A DNA stretch of 64,000 nucleotides, taken from Sacculina carcini (Eukaryota > Arthropoda > Thecostraca > Sacculinidae). The notes under the pieces were generated by a model. It saw only the letters and a program-made list of their open reading frames with translations, was not told where the DNA came from and made no database searches. This document shows positions 33,925 through 46,000 of the stretch, one piece after another. A program made the position numbers and the translations under genes. Each line of letters opens with the position of its first letter. Within the stretch, counting starts at the first letter, position 1. The stretch covers positions 5,471,322 through 5,535,321 of the forward strand of contig OU696583.1 in NCBI GenBank assembly GCA_916048095.2. The letters are read 5' to 3'.

Positions 33925-36900
33925 TGTAGTGTGAAGTGGAGATGCTTGCGCATTAAGGCATTTGTATCAGCTGACTGTTTGCGGTGCAGTGTGTTGAGGC
34001 GTGGCTTATAGCCTGCGCGTGCGGGTAGCCTGCGTGTACGTGTGTGCGAGCGTGCATGTATGCTTGTGTGTGAACTTGCAGGCGTTGATGACGTATTGGC
34101 GTATTGTTTTCTGATTGGTTGATTATTGGATGAATGTACAAACGATCGCCTGCATCGGGCGATTCTCAACGCGTGAACTGGAGAGTGAATGTTGGGGAGT
34201 GTTTGTGAAGCGTGCGGCGGTGTTGCGTTGTGTTGAAATGGGATTTACGGCGGTCGCGGTGGTTTATTGAGTGGTTCGTTCACTCACGGGTTATTGTTAC
34301 CCGGTGGTTTATTGAGTCGTTTGTTCACTCACGGGTTACTGTTATCTTTTGTTATTATCTAAGTATTTATATTCGTTCAGTCATTCCGAGTTTATTCGAG
34401 ACTGTAATTACACGTTTCCTAATTTCTGGTTGTCTACCGAGACATGACGGAGAACGAAGCAACAATGACGGTTGCGGGGAATGCGGAACTACAAGCTATT
34501 TCGGCCGCAAGTAATGTGGCTTTCGACCTGAGGCTGGTGCCGGAGTATGACGGCAAAAAGGACCCCACAGAATGGCTCAGCAAAGTTCGGAAAATGTGTC
34601 GACTCCGAGGCGTGCGCGATGTGGCCCAAGTTGTTGGGATGAGAGTTACAGGTGATGCATATGCTGTCGTGGACTGCCTCCCCGATGTGGAACAGCTGGA
34701 CCTTGAAAAAGTGGAGCAAGCTCTTCAGACCGCGTTTGGCATGGATACTTTCGGAGCGTACGACGCTTTTGTGGGGCGAAGATTGAGCGAAGGTGAGTGT
34801 GTCGATGTGTTGCTGTCCAACCTGCGCAGACTGGGAGCCAGGTGCAATATAACCGACCCAGTCTCAATAAAATGTGCTTTCGTCTCAGGGATCCCACAGA
34901 CGGTGCGACATGTCCTCAGGGCGAACGCCAAACTCGACGCTATGACGCTGACCGAAGTCGTGGACAGGACAAGGGTGATTTTGTCAGAAGCGACCCACAC
35001 CGTTAACACTGGACTGGCTGCTCGTTCGACAACGCGTGATTACGACCAGCAGATAAAACCCTTCAAGTGTTTCTTGTGTAACCAAGCCGGGCATTCCGCG
35101 CGTTATTGCTCTCGCCGAAAAAATGGCCCTGGAAAAGGGAGAACTGGGCCCACGTGTTTCAAGTGTGGTGAAATCGGGCATATCTGTTCACGCTGTCCGG
35201 AAAACGGCCAAGGAGGGGAGACGTAGGTGCCAGTCTCTTCTCCTCTACCGAAACGGCGCCGATGGTCACCACTCGTGTGTTAGTCAACGACGTTCAGTGC
35301 CTTGCGTTAGTTGACACTGGATGTACTAGGAGTATAATATCGGAGTCGTTGTGCAGAGGGCTGGCGGAATTTCATGGTGAGTCGTTGTTGACTATTAGCG
35401 GAGCTCAGATGATATGTCAGGGTAGTTGGCCAGCGCAGATCGCGGTGGACGGAGGCAAGGCATTCGAGCTCAGCGTGCTGGTGGTGAAGCACCGGCCAGC
35501 CGGTTTTGATTTCATTCTCGGACTTGACGGTATTGTGGCAATGGGTGGCATGATGTTGGACTCGAGGCGGAAACTGACGTGGGGAGTAGAAGATGCACTT
35601 GCTCAGCGGGAACTGTGTGCTGCGGCAGCAGCGAATGGGAAAGGTGTGGGTGGTGGATGTGAGCTTGAGGGCAAAGACTTTGTGGCATATTTCGATGCAA
35701 ATAAAAACTCGTGGAGAGTGAAGTGGAAGTGGTCGCAACGTCCGAGTGTGCTGACGAACCGGACGGCTGAATATGCGATTGCTCCACATGCCCGCGATGA
35801 GTACCGGTCAGAGCTACAATCTTGGATTGACGCCGGATGGCTCGTTGAATACGATGAACGCGCTCATGGGCCAGTAAGAGGACTCATCCCACTCATGGCA
35901 GTCAGCCAAAAGAATAAATCCAAAGTCAGGCCGGTGATGGACTTTCGCCAATTAAATCAATTCGTGGAAATACATACGGCGGATGCTGACGTCTGCCATC
36001 ACAAACTCAGAGAGTGGAGGAGGCGGGGCGACCGTATAGCCTTGTTGGATCTGACGCGCGCCTATCTCCAGGTTGAAGTCGAGCCTGCACTCTGGTGTTA
36101 CCAAACAGTAATAATATCTAACAAGCGATATTGTCTGACTCGGTTGGGGTTCGGGCTAAGTGCGGCTCCTATCATAATGAAAGAGATCGTCAACTTCGTG
36201 TGTAAGCAAGATCCAAATGTCGACAGAGCAGCTTCATCGTACATTGACGACATTCTTGTCGATGAGTCTGTGTTGAGCGCAGATGAAGTGAGCAAGCATA
36301 TCTCCAGATATGGGCTGACCTGTAAAACCGCATTGCGGGCCGACCCCTCATGTCGTGTACTGGGTCTGAGCGTTCGGCGACAGCAGAACGGATTGGCGTG
36401 GAGCAGGGATAATCCTATACCACCAATTAATGGGCCAATGACTCGCAGGTCGGTGTTTTCGTTGTGCGGCCGTCTGGTTGCTCATCTACCGGTGGCTGGA
36501 TGGTTAAGACCTGCTGCTTCCTGGATGAAGCGGTGTGTGAATTCTGTGACTCAAGGATGGGATGATGTCGTTGATGACCGGTCTGTGGAGAACAAAATTT
36601 CAAATGTCATTAACAGACTCAAGAATGAAGATCCAGCGCGGGGAGTATGGCGGGTGACCGGAGAAGAGGTAACTGTGTGGACTGATGCCAGCGCGATTGC
36701 TCTCGGAGTGGTGTTGGAGACTAAGGACTCGGGAGTAATCGAGGACGCATGCTGGCTTCGTCGAGATGAAGTCACTCATATCAACATGGCCGAGCTGGAC
36801 GCTGCCATCAGAGGTATCAACATGGCCGTTTCGTGGGGTATGAAGGTGATAGACCTCCGCACGGATTCTGCAACTGTTCACCATTGGATTGGTGATGCAC

Positions 36901-38849
36901 TGAGCGGTCGTACCAGGCTCCGGACAAAAGCGCATGGCGAAATGCTGATACGACGGAGAGTGTGTCTCATCAAACAGATGGTGGATGAACTCGGATTACG
37001 AGTGAAGGTGCGGCTGGTTCGATCCGCCGAAAATTTGGCAGATGCTCTCACGCGTGTGCCAACCAGTTGGCTTGTCAGCGAATCAACAGCTGTAGGCGCG
37101 GCAGCTGCGGCTCCAGCAGTCCGTGGCTCAGTCGCCGAGGATATTGTAAACATTCATGAGCGAGCAGGGCATCCAGGAATACGTCGAACATTATTTTTTG
37201 CCAAACGTGACCTCGCTAGACCTGTGAAGCGATCGGATGTACGCGAGGTGGTTCGTCGTTGTGATGTATGCAACGCTATCGATCCGGCACCGGTCAAATG
37301 GCGACACGGCGCGCTGAGCGTTGCTGATATCTGGAGTCGCCTGGCCATTGACGTTACTCATTACGACAATCAGTCGTACCTGACTGTCGTTGACTGTGGC
37401 CCTTCGCGGTTTAGCTTGTGGAGACAACTGCGTGCGGCCGACAGTTATCAGGTCATACAGCACTTGGAGAGGATATTTTTTGAGAGAGGTGCACCAGCTG
37501 AACTACTTTGCGACAACGATACAGTTTTCAGAAGTCGGTCGTTTGCGGCGCTTGCAGCACAGTGGAGCATCAAGCTTCGTTTCAGAGCGGCGTATGCTGC
37601 AAGTGGGAATGCGATTGTTGAGCGCAATCATAGGACCGTGAAAGTCATTGCTGCTAGAAAGGGTTGCAGCATCACTGAGGCTGTTCATTTATATAACGTC
37701 ACGCCTCGCGACGGAGAGACTGGAGACAGTGCACCAGCCAATTGTGTCTACAACTATAGAGTACGAGACTACGCGAGACCTCGGGTTAACCAGCCAAGAG
37801 AAGGAGAGATTTCCGGTAGTGGGCGGTCTAGATTCACGACTGTTGACGCAGTATGGGTTCGTCAGCGTGGGACCAGATGCACCGAGCGGTCGGCACAAGG
37901 AGTGGTAAGTGGTGTTGTGTCTGAGCAGGTGGTCGAGGTTGACGGTGTGCCGCGTCATGTCCGAGATCTTCGACGCAGGAACGAGCATGGCGTGGAAGCC
38001 GAGCCACCCGACGATATGTCATCAACCAACGACTCTCCGCTGTGGGTCGGTGGTCCCGTGTCCCACTCCACTTCCAATGCAGATGTGGCTGGACGAGCTT
38101 CATCGTCAGTACATGAGCGAGTCGACGCTGTTGGAGTTCATGATGATGCAGCACGTCCAGAAGTTGATGTTGATAGACGGGAACCGACGACCGTGCCAGC
38201 CGAAGGCGTTCAGAGAGGGGCGCGGGTACGGCGACCACCTCCCCGGTGTTTATGTTGTGATCTTGGAGATCAGGGTGGGGTGTAGTGTGAAGTGGAGATG
38301 CTTGCGCATTAAGGCATTTGTATCAGCTGACTGTTTGCGGTGCAGTGTGTTGAGGCGTGGCTTATAGCCTGCGCGTGCGGGTAGCCTGCGTGTGCGTGTG
38401 TGCGAGCGTGCATGTATGCTTGTGTGTGAACTTGCAGGCGTTGATGACGTATTGGCGTATTGTTTTCTTATTGGTTGATTATTGGATGAATGTACAAACG
38501 ATCGCCTGCATCGGGCGATTCTCAACGCGTGAACTGGAGAGTGAATGTTGGGGAGTGTTTGTGAAGCGTGCGGCGGTGTTGCGTTGTGTTGAAATGGGAT
38601 TTACGGTGGTCGCGGTGGTTTATTGAGTGGTTCGTTCACTCACGGGTTATTGTTACCCGGTGGTTTATTGAGTCGTTTGTTCACTCACGGGTTACTGTTA
38701 TCTTTTGTTATTATCTAAGTATTTATATTCGTTCAGTCATTCCGAGTTTATTCGAGACTGTAATTACACGTTTCCTAATTTCTGGTTGTCTACCGAGACA
38801 TGACGGAGAACGAAGCAACAATGACGGTTGCGGGGAATGCGGAACTACA
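33925..38849 (+). mobile_element. LTR element D, autonomous, looks whole
   Basis: LTRs 33925-34493 and 38281-38849 (569 bases each, about three differences, so recent). Target copy CAGAT at 33920-33924 and 38850-38854. Gag opens at 34444, inside the LTR, and runs to 35226 with two CCHC knuckles (CFLCNQAGHSARYC, CFKCGEIGHICSRC). Pol runs 35262-38285: protease (ALVDTGCTRSI), RT (SYIDDILVDE), RNase H (VWTDASAIALG), integrase (HHCC finger with CDVCN, DDE stretch CDNDTVF). The pol stop TAG is supplied by the first bases of the 3' LTR (TGTAG). Domain order is Ty3/gypsy-type, but the RT is distant from CsRn1 and Mag. Confidence 0.92.
34494..34505 (+). other. Primer-binding site matching tRNA-Phe 5' end, inside gag frame (D)
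   Basis: AGCTATTTCGGC directly after the 5' LTR, identical to TRIM A and C. It is translated as part of gag (L-Q-A-I-S-A-A), because gag begins in the LTR. Confidence 0.78.
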
Positions 38850-40067
38850 CAGATGAATAGCATTGCAAGTTGAGGGACAGCTGAATAGCATCGCTGAACA
38901 GACGCATCGTCCCCGCACTCACGGCATGTCGGAGATGCTCGTGCGACGCCGGCTAGAAGTTTTGGCTGAGCTAATTGACACCTATAAACTTCAAGTGAAA
39001 GTACGGCTAGTGGCATCTCAGGAAAATATTGCCGACGAGTTAACTTGAGTTTCTCGGGATAATTTGAAATATTCCAGGACGTCTGGTCTGTGCTGCGCGG
39101 ATTATTCGAGGATGTGGTGAATCTGCATGAGAATACCGGTCATCTTGGTGTTGACAGAACTCGCGAGTTGTTGGTGGAAAATGGGAAGTCAGTTCCGAGA
39201 GCAGTTGTAAACAGAGCCATTAGTCAATGTGAGAATTGTGCTAGAATTGACCCTGCCCCTGGAGAGAAGTGGAAGGTAGGTCAGCTGTCAACCGACAAGG
39301 TGTGGTTGCGACTGTCAATGGACATAACATACGTTAGCGGCCATCCGTATCTAACATTGATTGACTGTGCATCCAGATTCACCATTTGGAGAAAGCTTTT
39401 TAGTGAAACAGCTCGCGCCATTGTCGATACCCTAGAAAACGTGTTTTCTGAGTTTGGACCACCACACACCCTATTGTTCGACAATAGTCCAACCTTTATG
39501 AGCGCGACTATCAATCAGCTGTTGTTGTTCTGGAACGTTACCTCGCAACAATGCTGCGCGTATCGCCATCAGGGTAATGGGATGTGGGACGAGTGCACCG
39601 AACTATAAAGCGGATGGTGGAACGGTCTTCTCGTTCGGTATCAGAGATGGTGTTTTGGTACAATTCCACCACCAGCGGTGTTACCGGAGAGAAGCCATTT
39701 GTCAGTGTTTTTGGTTCGGTGCCCAGTATGCTAGGTGTTGGAAATGGAAGGCGACTTGAAAACACACAGATGAAGCAAGAATGGACGAAGAATATATGTA
39801 GGCAAGAAAATGAAAATTCGTTTTCTGCAGGTGATGCCGTGTTCTTGAAACCGTGAAATCCGTCATGCACGGCTCGCTGGACTGGTCCACACAGAATCTC
39901 GCGCGTACCCAACAGCTGGTCGGTGGATTTGGGTGATGGTGTATCTAGACACTTCAGTCACGTAAGAAGAGTGAGTGATGATTCACATATTACAATGTGG
40001 TATAACAGATTTCGCGATCGGTCTGATCTGCAAGCGCCTCTGCGTTACCGGAACTGACTTGGGGCGG
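38850..40067 (+). mobile_element. Older D/E-group pol fossil, broken
   Basis: RNase H end (SEMLVRRRLEVLAELIDTYK, SQENIADELT) and integrase (CENCARIDPAPGEKW, SMDITYVSG, FGPPHTLLFDNSPTF) homologous to element D but clearly diverged and broken in several places. A purine-rich GGGGCGG at 40061-40067 followed by TGTGAGAG suggests its 3' LTR starts at 40068. Element D sits at its left edge. Confidence 0.8.
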
Positions 40068-40544
40068 TGTGAGAGATTGTGTGCGCTGTTATACTCTGCA
40101 AATGCTTTTCAGTTGTGATTGAGTCATATGTGTGTCTATATACGTTGTATGCATGTATGTATGTGTGTGTGCATGTATGTGTGTGTGCATGTATGTGTGT
40201 GTGTGTGTGCATGCATGTGTACGTGTGGACGCACTGTGCATTGCTTGCAGAATTGTCATTTGATACGTGTATGTGTTATCTGTATGGCTGTATCCGAGTG
40301 AATGATGTGTTGTGAGAGAGGAGAGGGCAGTTGGTGTTGAGTGAGCGGAGAGTGACGTGTGTGTGTGTCTAGTGTGCAGATGTGGTGGTTTTGTTGCAGA
40401 ATACGACGTTGTAGCTTCTCTTGTGCTATCTCATTTTGTTCACTGCTTGTTTGCTTGTGTTAATAAATCACAATAATGATATTAATAATAATCATAATAT
40501 TAATAATCACAATAACAATAATTATAATAGAATTAACAGCATTA
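40068..40544. other. Possible LTR of the pol fossil, then AT-rich repeat
   Basis: TG-rich sequence with short TG/CATG repeats at 40150-40220, an AATAAA at 40461-40466, and an (AAT/AATAAT)n-like stretch at 40475-40540. No second LTR is available for comparison. No gene. Confidence 0.4.
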
Positions 40545-40768
40545 AACCGACGCACCGTAGTGTTCATGTAGTGTGCGCAGTGCGCATACTTTTCCTGCCG
40601 GTCCTGATACTAACATCCGTGTGGACCCGGGTCCGATAATCGTAACCGTGTGGAATCAAAACGTGTGGACCCGGTTCCAGAACCGGTTCCGAGTCTCGGA
40701 CCCGGTTCCAATACCCACGTAGCATAATCGTCAGAACCGGTTCCGGAACCGGTTCCTGCACAGCCCTA
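40545..40768 (-). mobile_element. hAT left-end fragment, inverted
   Basis: Reverse complement of the left end of the hAT transposon at 28258, ending in CAGCCCTA at 40768 (TIR with one change, TGTGCAGG for TGGGCAGG). It contains the GGAACCGGTTCC and GACCCGG motifs but only about one minisatellite unit, so it derives from a copy before or without the expansion. Confidence 0.85.
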
Positions 40769-41160
40769 GTACGCAGGATAGTGTCATTCCATTTTAGGAA
40801 ATGTCCACGAACCGGAGGGTGTCGTGAGATGTTTGAAGCGTTGGATAGTAGGATGTGTGAGCTCTCTATACTAGATACTGCACTGTACTTGACAGTACAC
40901 ATTTTCGAAACAGTACCCCTTATCAAAAGACTGTATATGCAGGGTGCTTACATGAGGACGGGGTAGGAAGATGAGACATGGGAAAATGGCTCCAAAACGG
41001 AGAGAGGATGGAAAAGGTGTATTTTCATCCTTCAAAACTATAAAAAGAAATTTACCTTTTTTGGGGGATCATATGTTATTTTTAGTATGTGTTCATTTTT
41101 TTGTTGATCATGTTTATTTTTTATTTCACTTTTTGGGTTACTTTTTTCAAGTTACTTTTG
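40769..41160. other. No recognised feature
   Basis: Unique-looking AT-rich sequence with T-runs. The last bases TTTTG (41156-41160) are the target copy of TRIM B. Confidence 0.5.
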
Positions 41161-42416
41161 TGTGATAGATTAGTACTGGATATTGTGTATGAATGACTAT
41201 TTTGTATGAGCGTGAGTGAAGGTGCTGTATGTGTATATGAGCGTGCGTTTGAATGGTGGATTGTTCGGTTTGCTGACTGCGCGTGCCACGTGGTGGCGTC
41301 ATGTTTTCTGGGAGTCGTTGTGTGAGCGTCGTGGAGTGTGTGTCGGTGTGCGGTGTCTTGTGGGCGCGCGTGGGGCTGCAATGCCCCTGCGCGCCCGTCT
41401 TTTAATACATCTTGTTTTTGTTCATTATGTCTGCTTTTACAAGCTAACCGGCCTGTAACAAGCCATTTCGGCTATTTCATTTCGGTTTGAATGAAGTTTT
41501 GGTGAAATTTGAATTCGTTGAAAATTTGGTTCCGGCTTCAGCAGCAGTGGTGATGCCTTCAGCACCAGGGGAGGACAGCAGCAGTGGAGGTTCTCAGTGG
41601 CGTGTCAGCAGCGTGTTGTAGGGACGGCGGTGAAGCATGATGCCGGCTGGAGGCAGCGGGGAAGCTGTGGCGGATCATGCTCACTCCGTCCGTATTGGAG
41701 CTGGACACGTCGCTGAGCTGGCGGTGGAAGCTGCTGGTGCTGGAGGGCTGGTGGAGCGAGAGCTGCTGAAGCCGGGGATCTGGAAGAAAGAAAAGCGAGA
41801 CGACGTGGTCTGTGTGGACGGCGGTCTCGGCTAGCTGCGGCAGGGTGCTGAAGAGCACTGGGGTCGAGGTGTTGTGCCCTGTCGCGGCATCCGGTGATGT
41901 AGAAGACGGCAGGCTGCGGCGGAGCACTGAAGAGCACGGGCGGAAGCGGGAGCGCGGTCGACGCTGGGGCTAGCCGTGTTGTGCTTCGCCGCAGTCATGG
42001 TGCGCGCCTGCTGGAGGTCGTGGAGTCGGAAGTCTTTGTCCTGTTCATTCCTTGTTTAATTTTATTCCGCGTTTATTTTTCGGCTTGTATTTTCAGTTCA
42101 ACTTTCAGTTTTGTTTCCTGAGAAACAGGGGGAGATGTGATAGATTAGTACTGGATATTGTGTATGAATGACTATTTTGTATGAGCGTGAGTGAAGGTGC
42201 TGTATGTGTATATGAGCGTGCGTTTGAATGGTGGATTGTTCGGTTTGCTGACTGCGCGTGCCACGTGGTGGCGTCATGTTTTCTGGGAGTCGTTGTGTGA
42301 GCGTCGTGGAGTGTGTGTCGGTGTGCGGTGTCTTGTGGGCGCGCGTGGGGCTGCAATGCCCCTGCGCGCCCGTCTTTTAATACATCTTGTTTTTGTTCAT
42401 TATGTCTGCTTTTACA
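41161..42416 (+). mobile_element. TRIM family B, complete and young
   Basis: LTRs 41161-41441 and 42136-42416 (281 bases each, identical by eye) with target copy TTTTG at 41156-41160 and 42417-42421. The internal 694 bases have no retroviral-type genes but match the internal parts of A and C (GGTGTTGTGCCCTGTCGCGG, CGGCAGGCTGCGGCGGAGCA). The LTR sequence differs from A and C apart from the GC hairpin (41362-41396, 42337-42371) and TTTTAATACATC after it. The primer site is the tRNA-Ile type, followed by a relic of the tRNA-Phe type. Confidence 0.93.
41442..41472 (+). other. Double leader: tRNA-Ile 5' site then vestigial LTR end plus tRNA-Phe site
   Basis: AGCTAACCGGCC (41442-41453) abuts the LTR and matches tRNA-Ile nucleotides 1-12. 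Immediately after comes TGTAACA (41454-41460), like the LTR end of families A and C, and AGCCATTTCGGC (41461-41472), the tRNA-Phe site with one change. Confidence 0.75.
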
Positions 42417-42676
42417 TTTTGGTCGAAAATAAAGTGATCTTTCTTATTTGTAGGTTACTTTTCGACAGCCCTATTGCTTATATAAATGCCTATATTGTCC
42501 TATTTTAAGGGTTTTCCAGGTAAATCAGAAATCAGAAATGTATTGCCACTTTATACAACAAAGTATTGGTATGGATGAAAATATACATACAAATCACACA
42601 CTGTACACACAAATGAAAATACATCATAAAAAAAAACTTGGGCTCACAGCGGAATAAGACAAGAACAAGACAAGAA
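42417..42676. other. Short non-coding spacer
   Basis: Contains TTACTTTTCGACAGCCCTA at 42451-42469, the mirror of 23831. No gene. It runs up to the tail of the L2 LINE. Confidence 0.45.
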
Positions 42677-43032
42677 CGTGTATTTGCTATAGCGCCGGTA
42701 AAACACAAGCGCGAAAAACGGTAAACATCAATTGAGATAAAGCGACAATTGTAAAGAATATGGGAGAAATGAGCAAGTAAAAGAAAGATAAGTCACAAAA
42801 CAACCGAAATTGGTAAATAGCAAGCACAAGCACAAAGGGCACAGTTCCAAAAAATCAAGTGGTATGTTCGAACAATAAAATCGACAGAGAATTATTACAG
42901 AGAACATTCACAATAGAATAAATAAAGCAGCAAGGAAGGAAAGGAAGCAGTAACTGTGCTCAAGACAGGGAAAAATAAGACAACGAGGAGAATTGAAACA
43001 ATCATGAAACGGAGAAATAGTTCAAAACAATA

Positions 43033-46000
43033 TCACAGAGAGGCGAAAGGAGAGAGAGAGTGAGAGACGGGATCAAATGAAATGTCAAAAAGGTACAGGC
43101 GAAGCAGACGGCGGAATGACCGAAATGAAGAGGCGCGGGTGATATGAGAGGGAAGAGAATTATACAAGCGAGGGGCGTAAAAGAAGAACGATTTAGAGGA
43201 CCAGGAAGATTCATTAGATGCACGAGGACAAGCGAGAGGAAGAGGGCGACGAGAGGAGTGTGAGTCAGTGGGAGACAAAAGATTAGCAAGATAAGAAGGT
43301 TGGTGAGGATCATGCAGAAGCTTGTAAATGAGACAGCAAAGGCGAAAATGAATTCGTGGGATGATAGGAAGCCAGTGGAGTTGAAAAAGCAGGTGAGACG
43401 TGTGGCGAGAAAAGGTAGGATGAAAGACAAATCGACAAGATTGGTTGATCACACGCTGAAGGATTAAGAGATGAGAACGAGGAGCACTGAAGTAAAGCGA
43501 GTTGCAGTAGACTAACCTGGGGAAAATGAGAGTATGAACAAGAGTGATGGCGGAATTTTTATCAAGACCGGGGACGTATAGGGTAGAGAGAGCGCAGAAT
43601 ATGACGACAAGTGCGGGCGACAGAAACGATATTGTCAAAGCAGGAGAGCGAAAAGACAAAGATAGAGCCGAGATTGCGAACAGCAGTTGATATAGGAAAT
43701 GGGAGAAGAGGAGTTGAAATACGAGGTGGATGGAGGACGATGAACTCAGACTTAGAAGTATTCAAGTACAGCTGCCGAGAAGCGGCCCATGAGAAAATTT
43801 CAGAAAGTATATCAGAGAGAAAGGAGGGAGTATCAGGAGTGACAGGAATGAGGAATTGGATGTCATCTGCATAGATTTTGAAAGTAATGGAATGTTTTCG
43901 AAGAACAGGGCAAAGACATATAAAGATTAAATAATAGTGGGCCAAGGACGGAACCTTGGGGAACACTAGATCGAAGAGGGAAGTGAGCAGAGGTAGAGGA
44001 ATTGACGTCAACTGAGTAAGTACGATCAGTGAGGTAAGATTCCAGAAGAGAAAGGGCGGAAGAAGATAGACCCAAACAGGAAAGATCACGAATAATAATA
44101 GGGTGACTAACAAGATCAAAAGCCGAGGACAGATCAAGTAGTACCAAGAGGACAGATTGACGGTAGGAGAAGTGTGAAAGGGTATCATTACACAAGGAAA
44201 TAAATACAGATTCAGTAGAGTGAGCAGAGCGGAAACCAGATTGACACGGGTCAAGGAATTTAGAGATGTGAGGAGAGAGTTGCAATGAAATAGCGGATTC
44301 AAGGAGTTTGGAGGGAAGACTGAGGAGAGATATAGGACGGTAATTGGTGAGAGCAGCGGGATCAAGAGTAGGTTTTTTATAATGGGTCGAACAATAGCAT
44401 GTTTGTCTGGCAAGAAAACACCATGCAGAAAAGAAGAGTTGATAAGGTGGAGAAGGTAAGGCACAAGAGAAGGAAGAGACACAGAAATAGCTCGAAAATT
44501 AATTGAGTCCGAGGGAGAGTGGGACATCTTGATTGAAGACAAAAGGTGGAGAATGTCAGGGAGAGAGACAAAAGAAAATGAAGGAAAATTTTCGGAAGTG
44601 CGAGTATGACAGAGGGAGGATCGGAAAGGAGGGATATTCTTTAGAACAGAATCAATTTTCGCAGAGAAAAAAGACGCAAACTGAGAGGCTGTAAGATCAC
44701 ACGAGGTAGAAGGAGATCGAAGACCGCAGAGAGAATTGAGAGAGGACCAAAGAGATTTAGAAGAACGGGAAAGGGAAGCAAGTTTGGATTTGTAAAAATC
44801 TTGTTTGGCAATATGTAATGCAGAAACGTACGACGACCGGGCAGAGCAAAGTAGTTCCCAATCCTGTGAAGATCGAGTTCTACTCCAGACAGTTTCGGCA
44901 CGCCGCTGAGTATGTTTAAGAGAATGAAGATGAGAGGAGAACCAAGGGGGAGAAGAAGTGAGAGGTTTAGACCGAGTGACCAAAGGAAACATAAAATCAT
45001 TTATACCTGAGAGAACATCTGAAATGGCTGGAAAAATATCGCGGAGAGTGTAACGTGTTGTCTGGTTTATTGCACACACATGACTGCTATTGATACATAC
45101 AATACTGACATACATGGCTGCAGGTGCACAGGATCGGGTTGCAACAGAGTTCTGCGAATAAGCCTGTCACACTCTACACTCTCTGACATGACGCCATACG
45201 GTACAGCACTTATACACATGCCACATCTCCTCTTCCCCCCAAAAAAACATATATGTTTTAAAACATTTCAAGTGACAAGTTGATATAAATAATGAATCAC
45301 ACACACACATATTGGTTTAACAAACATAATCATCAAGGTACGCTGGACGCCTGGTCTGACGCGACGATCTTCGTACAGGTCGTTGAAGAACCGGACTCAG
45401 CTTCGGCTCACTGATATCTTGAGCAGGAGAGCTGACGCCACTGTACAAATCTGGCTGAGTTTGACTGTCGAGCATCAGCTGCCTGCGATTCCGCCTGTAT
45501 CTTACTCCATTCACAAGGACTTCATATGAACGGTGTCCTAAATAACGTAGGCAAATACCGGAAGACCATGTTGTTGAACCCGGTAATTTCATTCGTATTG
45601 CTGAGCCGATAGACAGTGGTACCAGCGGATGATGACCCACTCTAGTGTCGTACGCCTGCTGTTGGCGCCTTTTCTGCTCTTCTAACTTCTCTCGCACACC
45701 GACTGCCGTTGCAGGTGAAAGAGAATCGCGATGTGTCGGTAGTAACGTTCTGCATCTACGCCCGAACAGTATCTGACTTGGCGAGTATTTCGTACCCTCA
45801 CTGGGTGTGTTACGCCAGATCATCAATGCCCAAAGTGGATTTTCATGAGAAGCGCTGGCTTTACGGAAGAGTTGTTTTACCGTTTTTACAGCATTTTCAG
45901 CCTTCCCGTTTGATTGGGGGTACCTCGGACTTGACGTGATATGTACTACGTCTGTTTGATGCATGAATTGTTTGAACTCATGGGACGAAAACTGTGGACC

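Noticed and set aside
34444-35226. Host zinc-knuckle gene
   Set aside because: It lies between paired LTRs and upstream of pol, so it is gag of element D.
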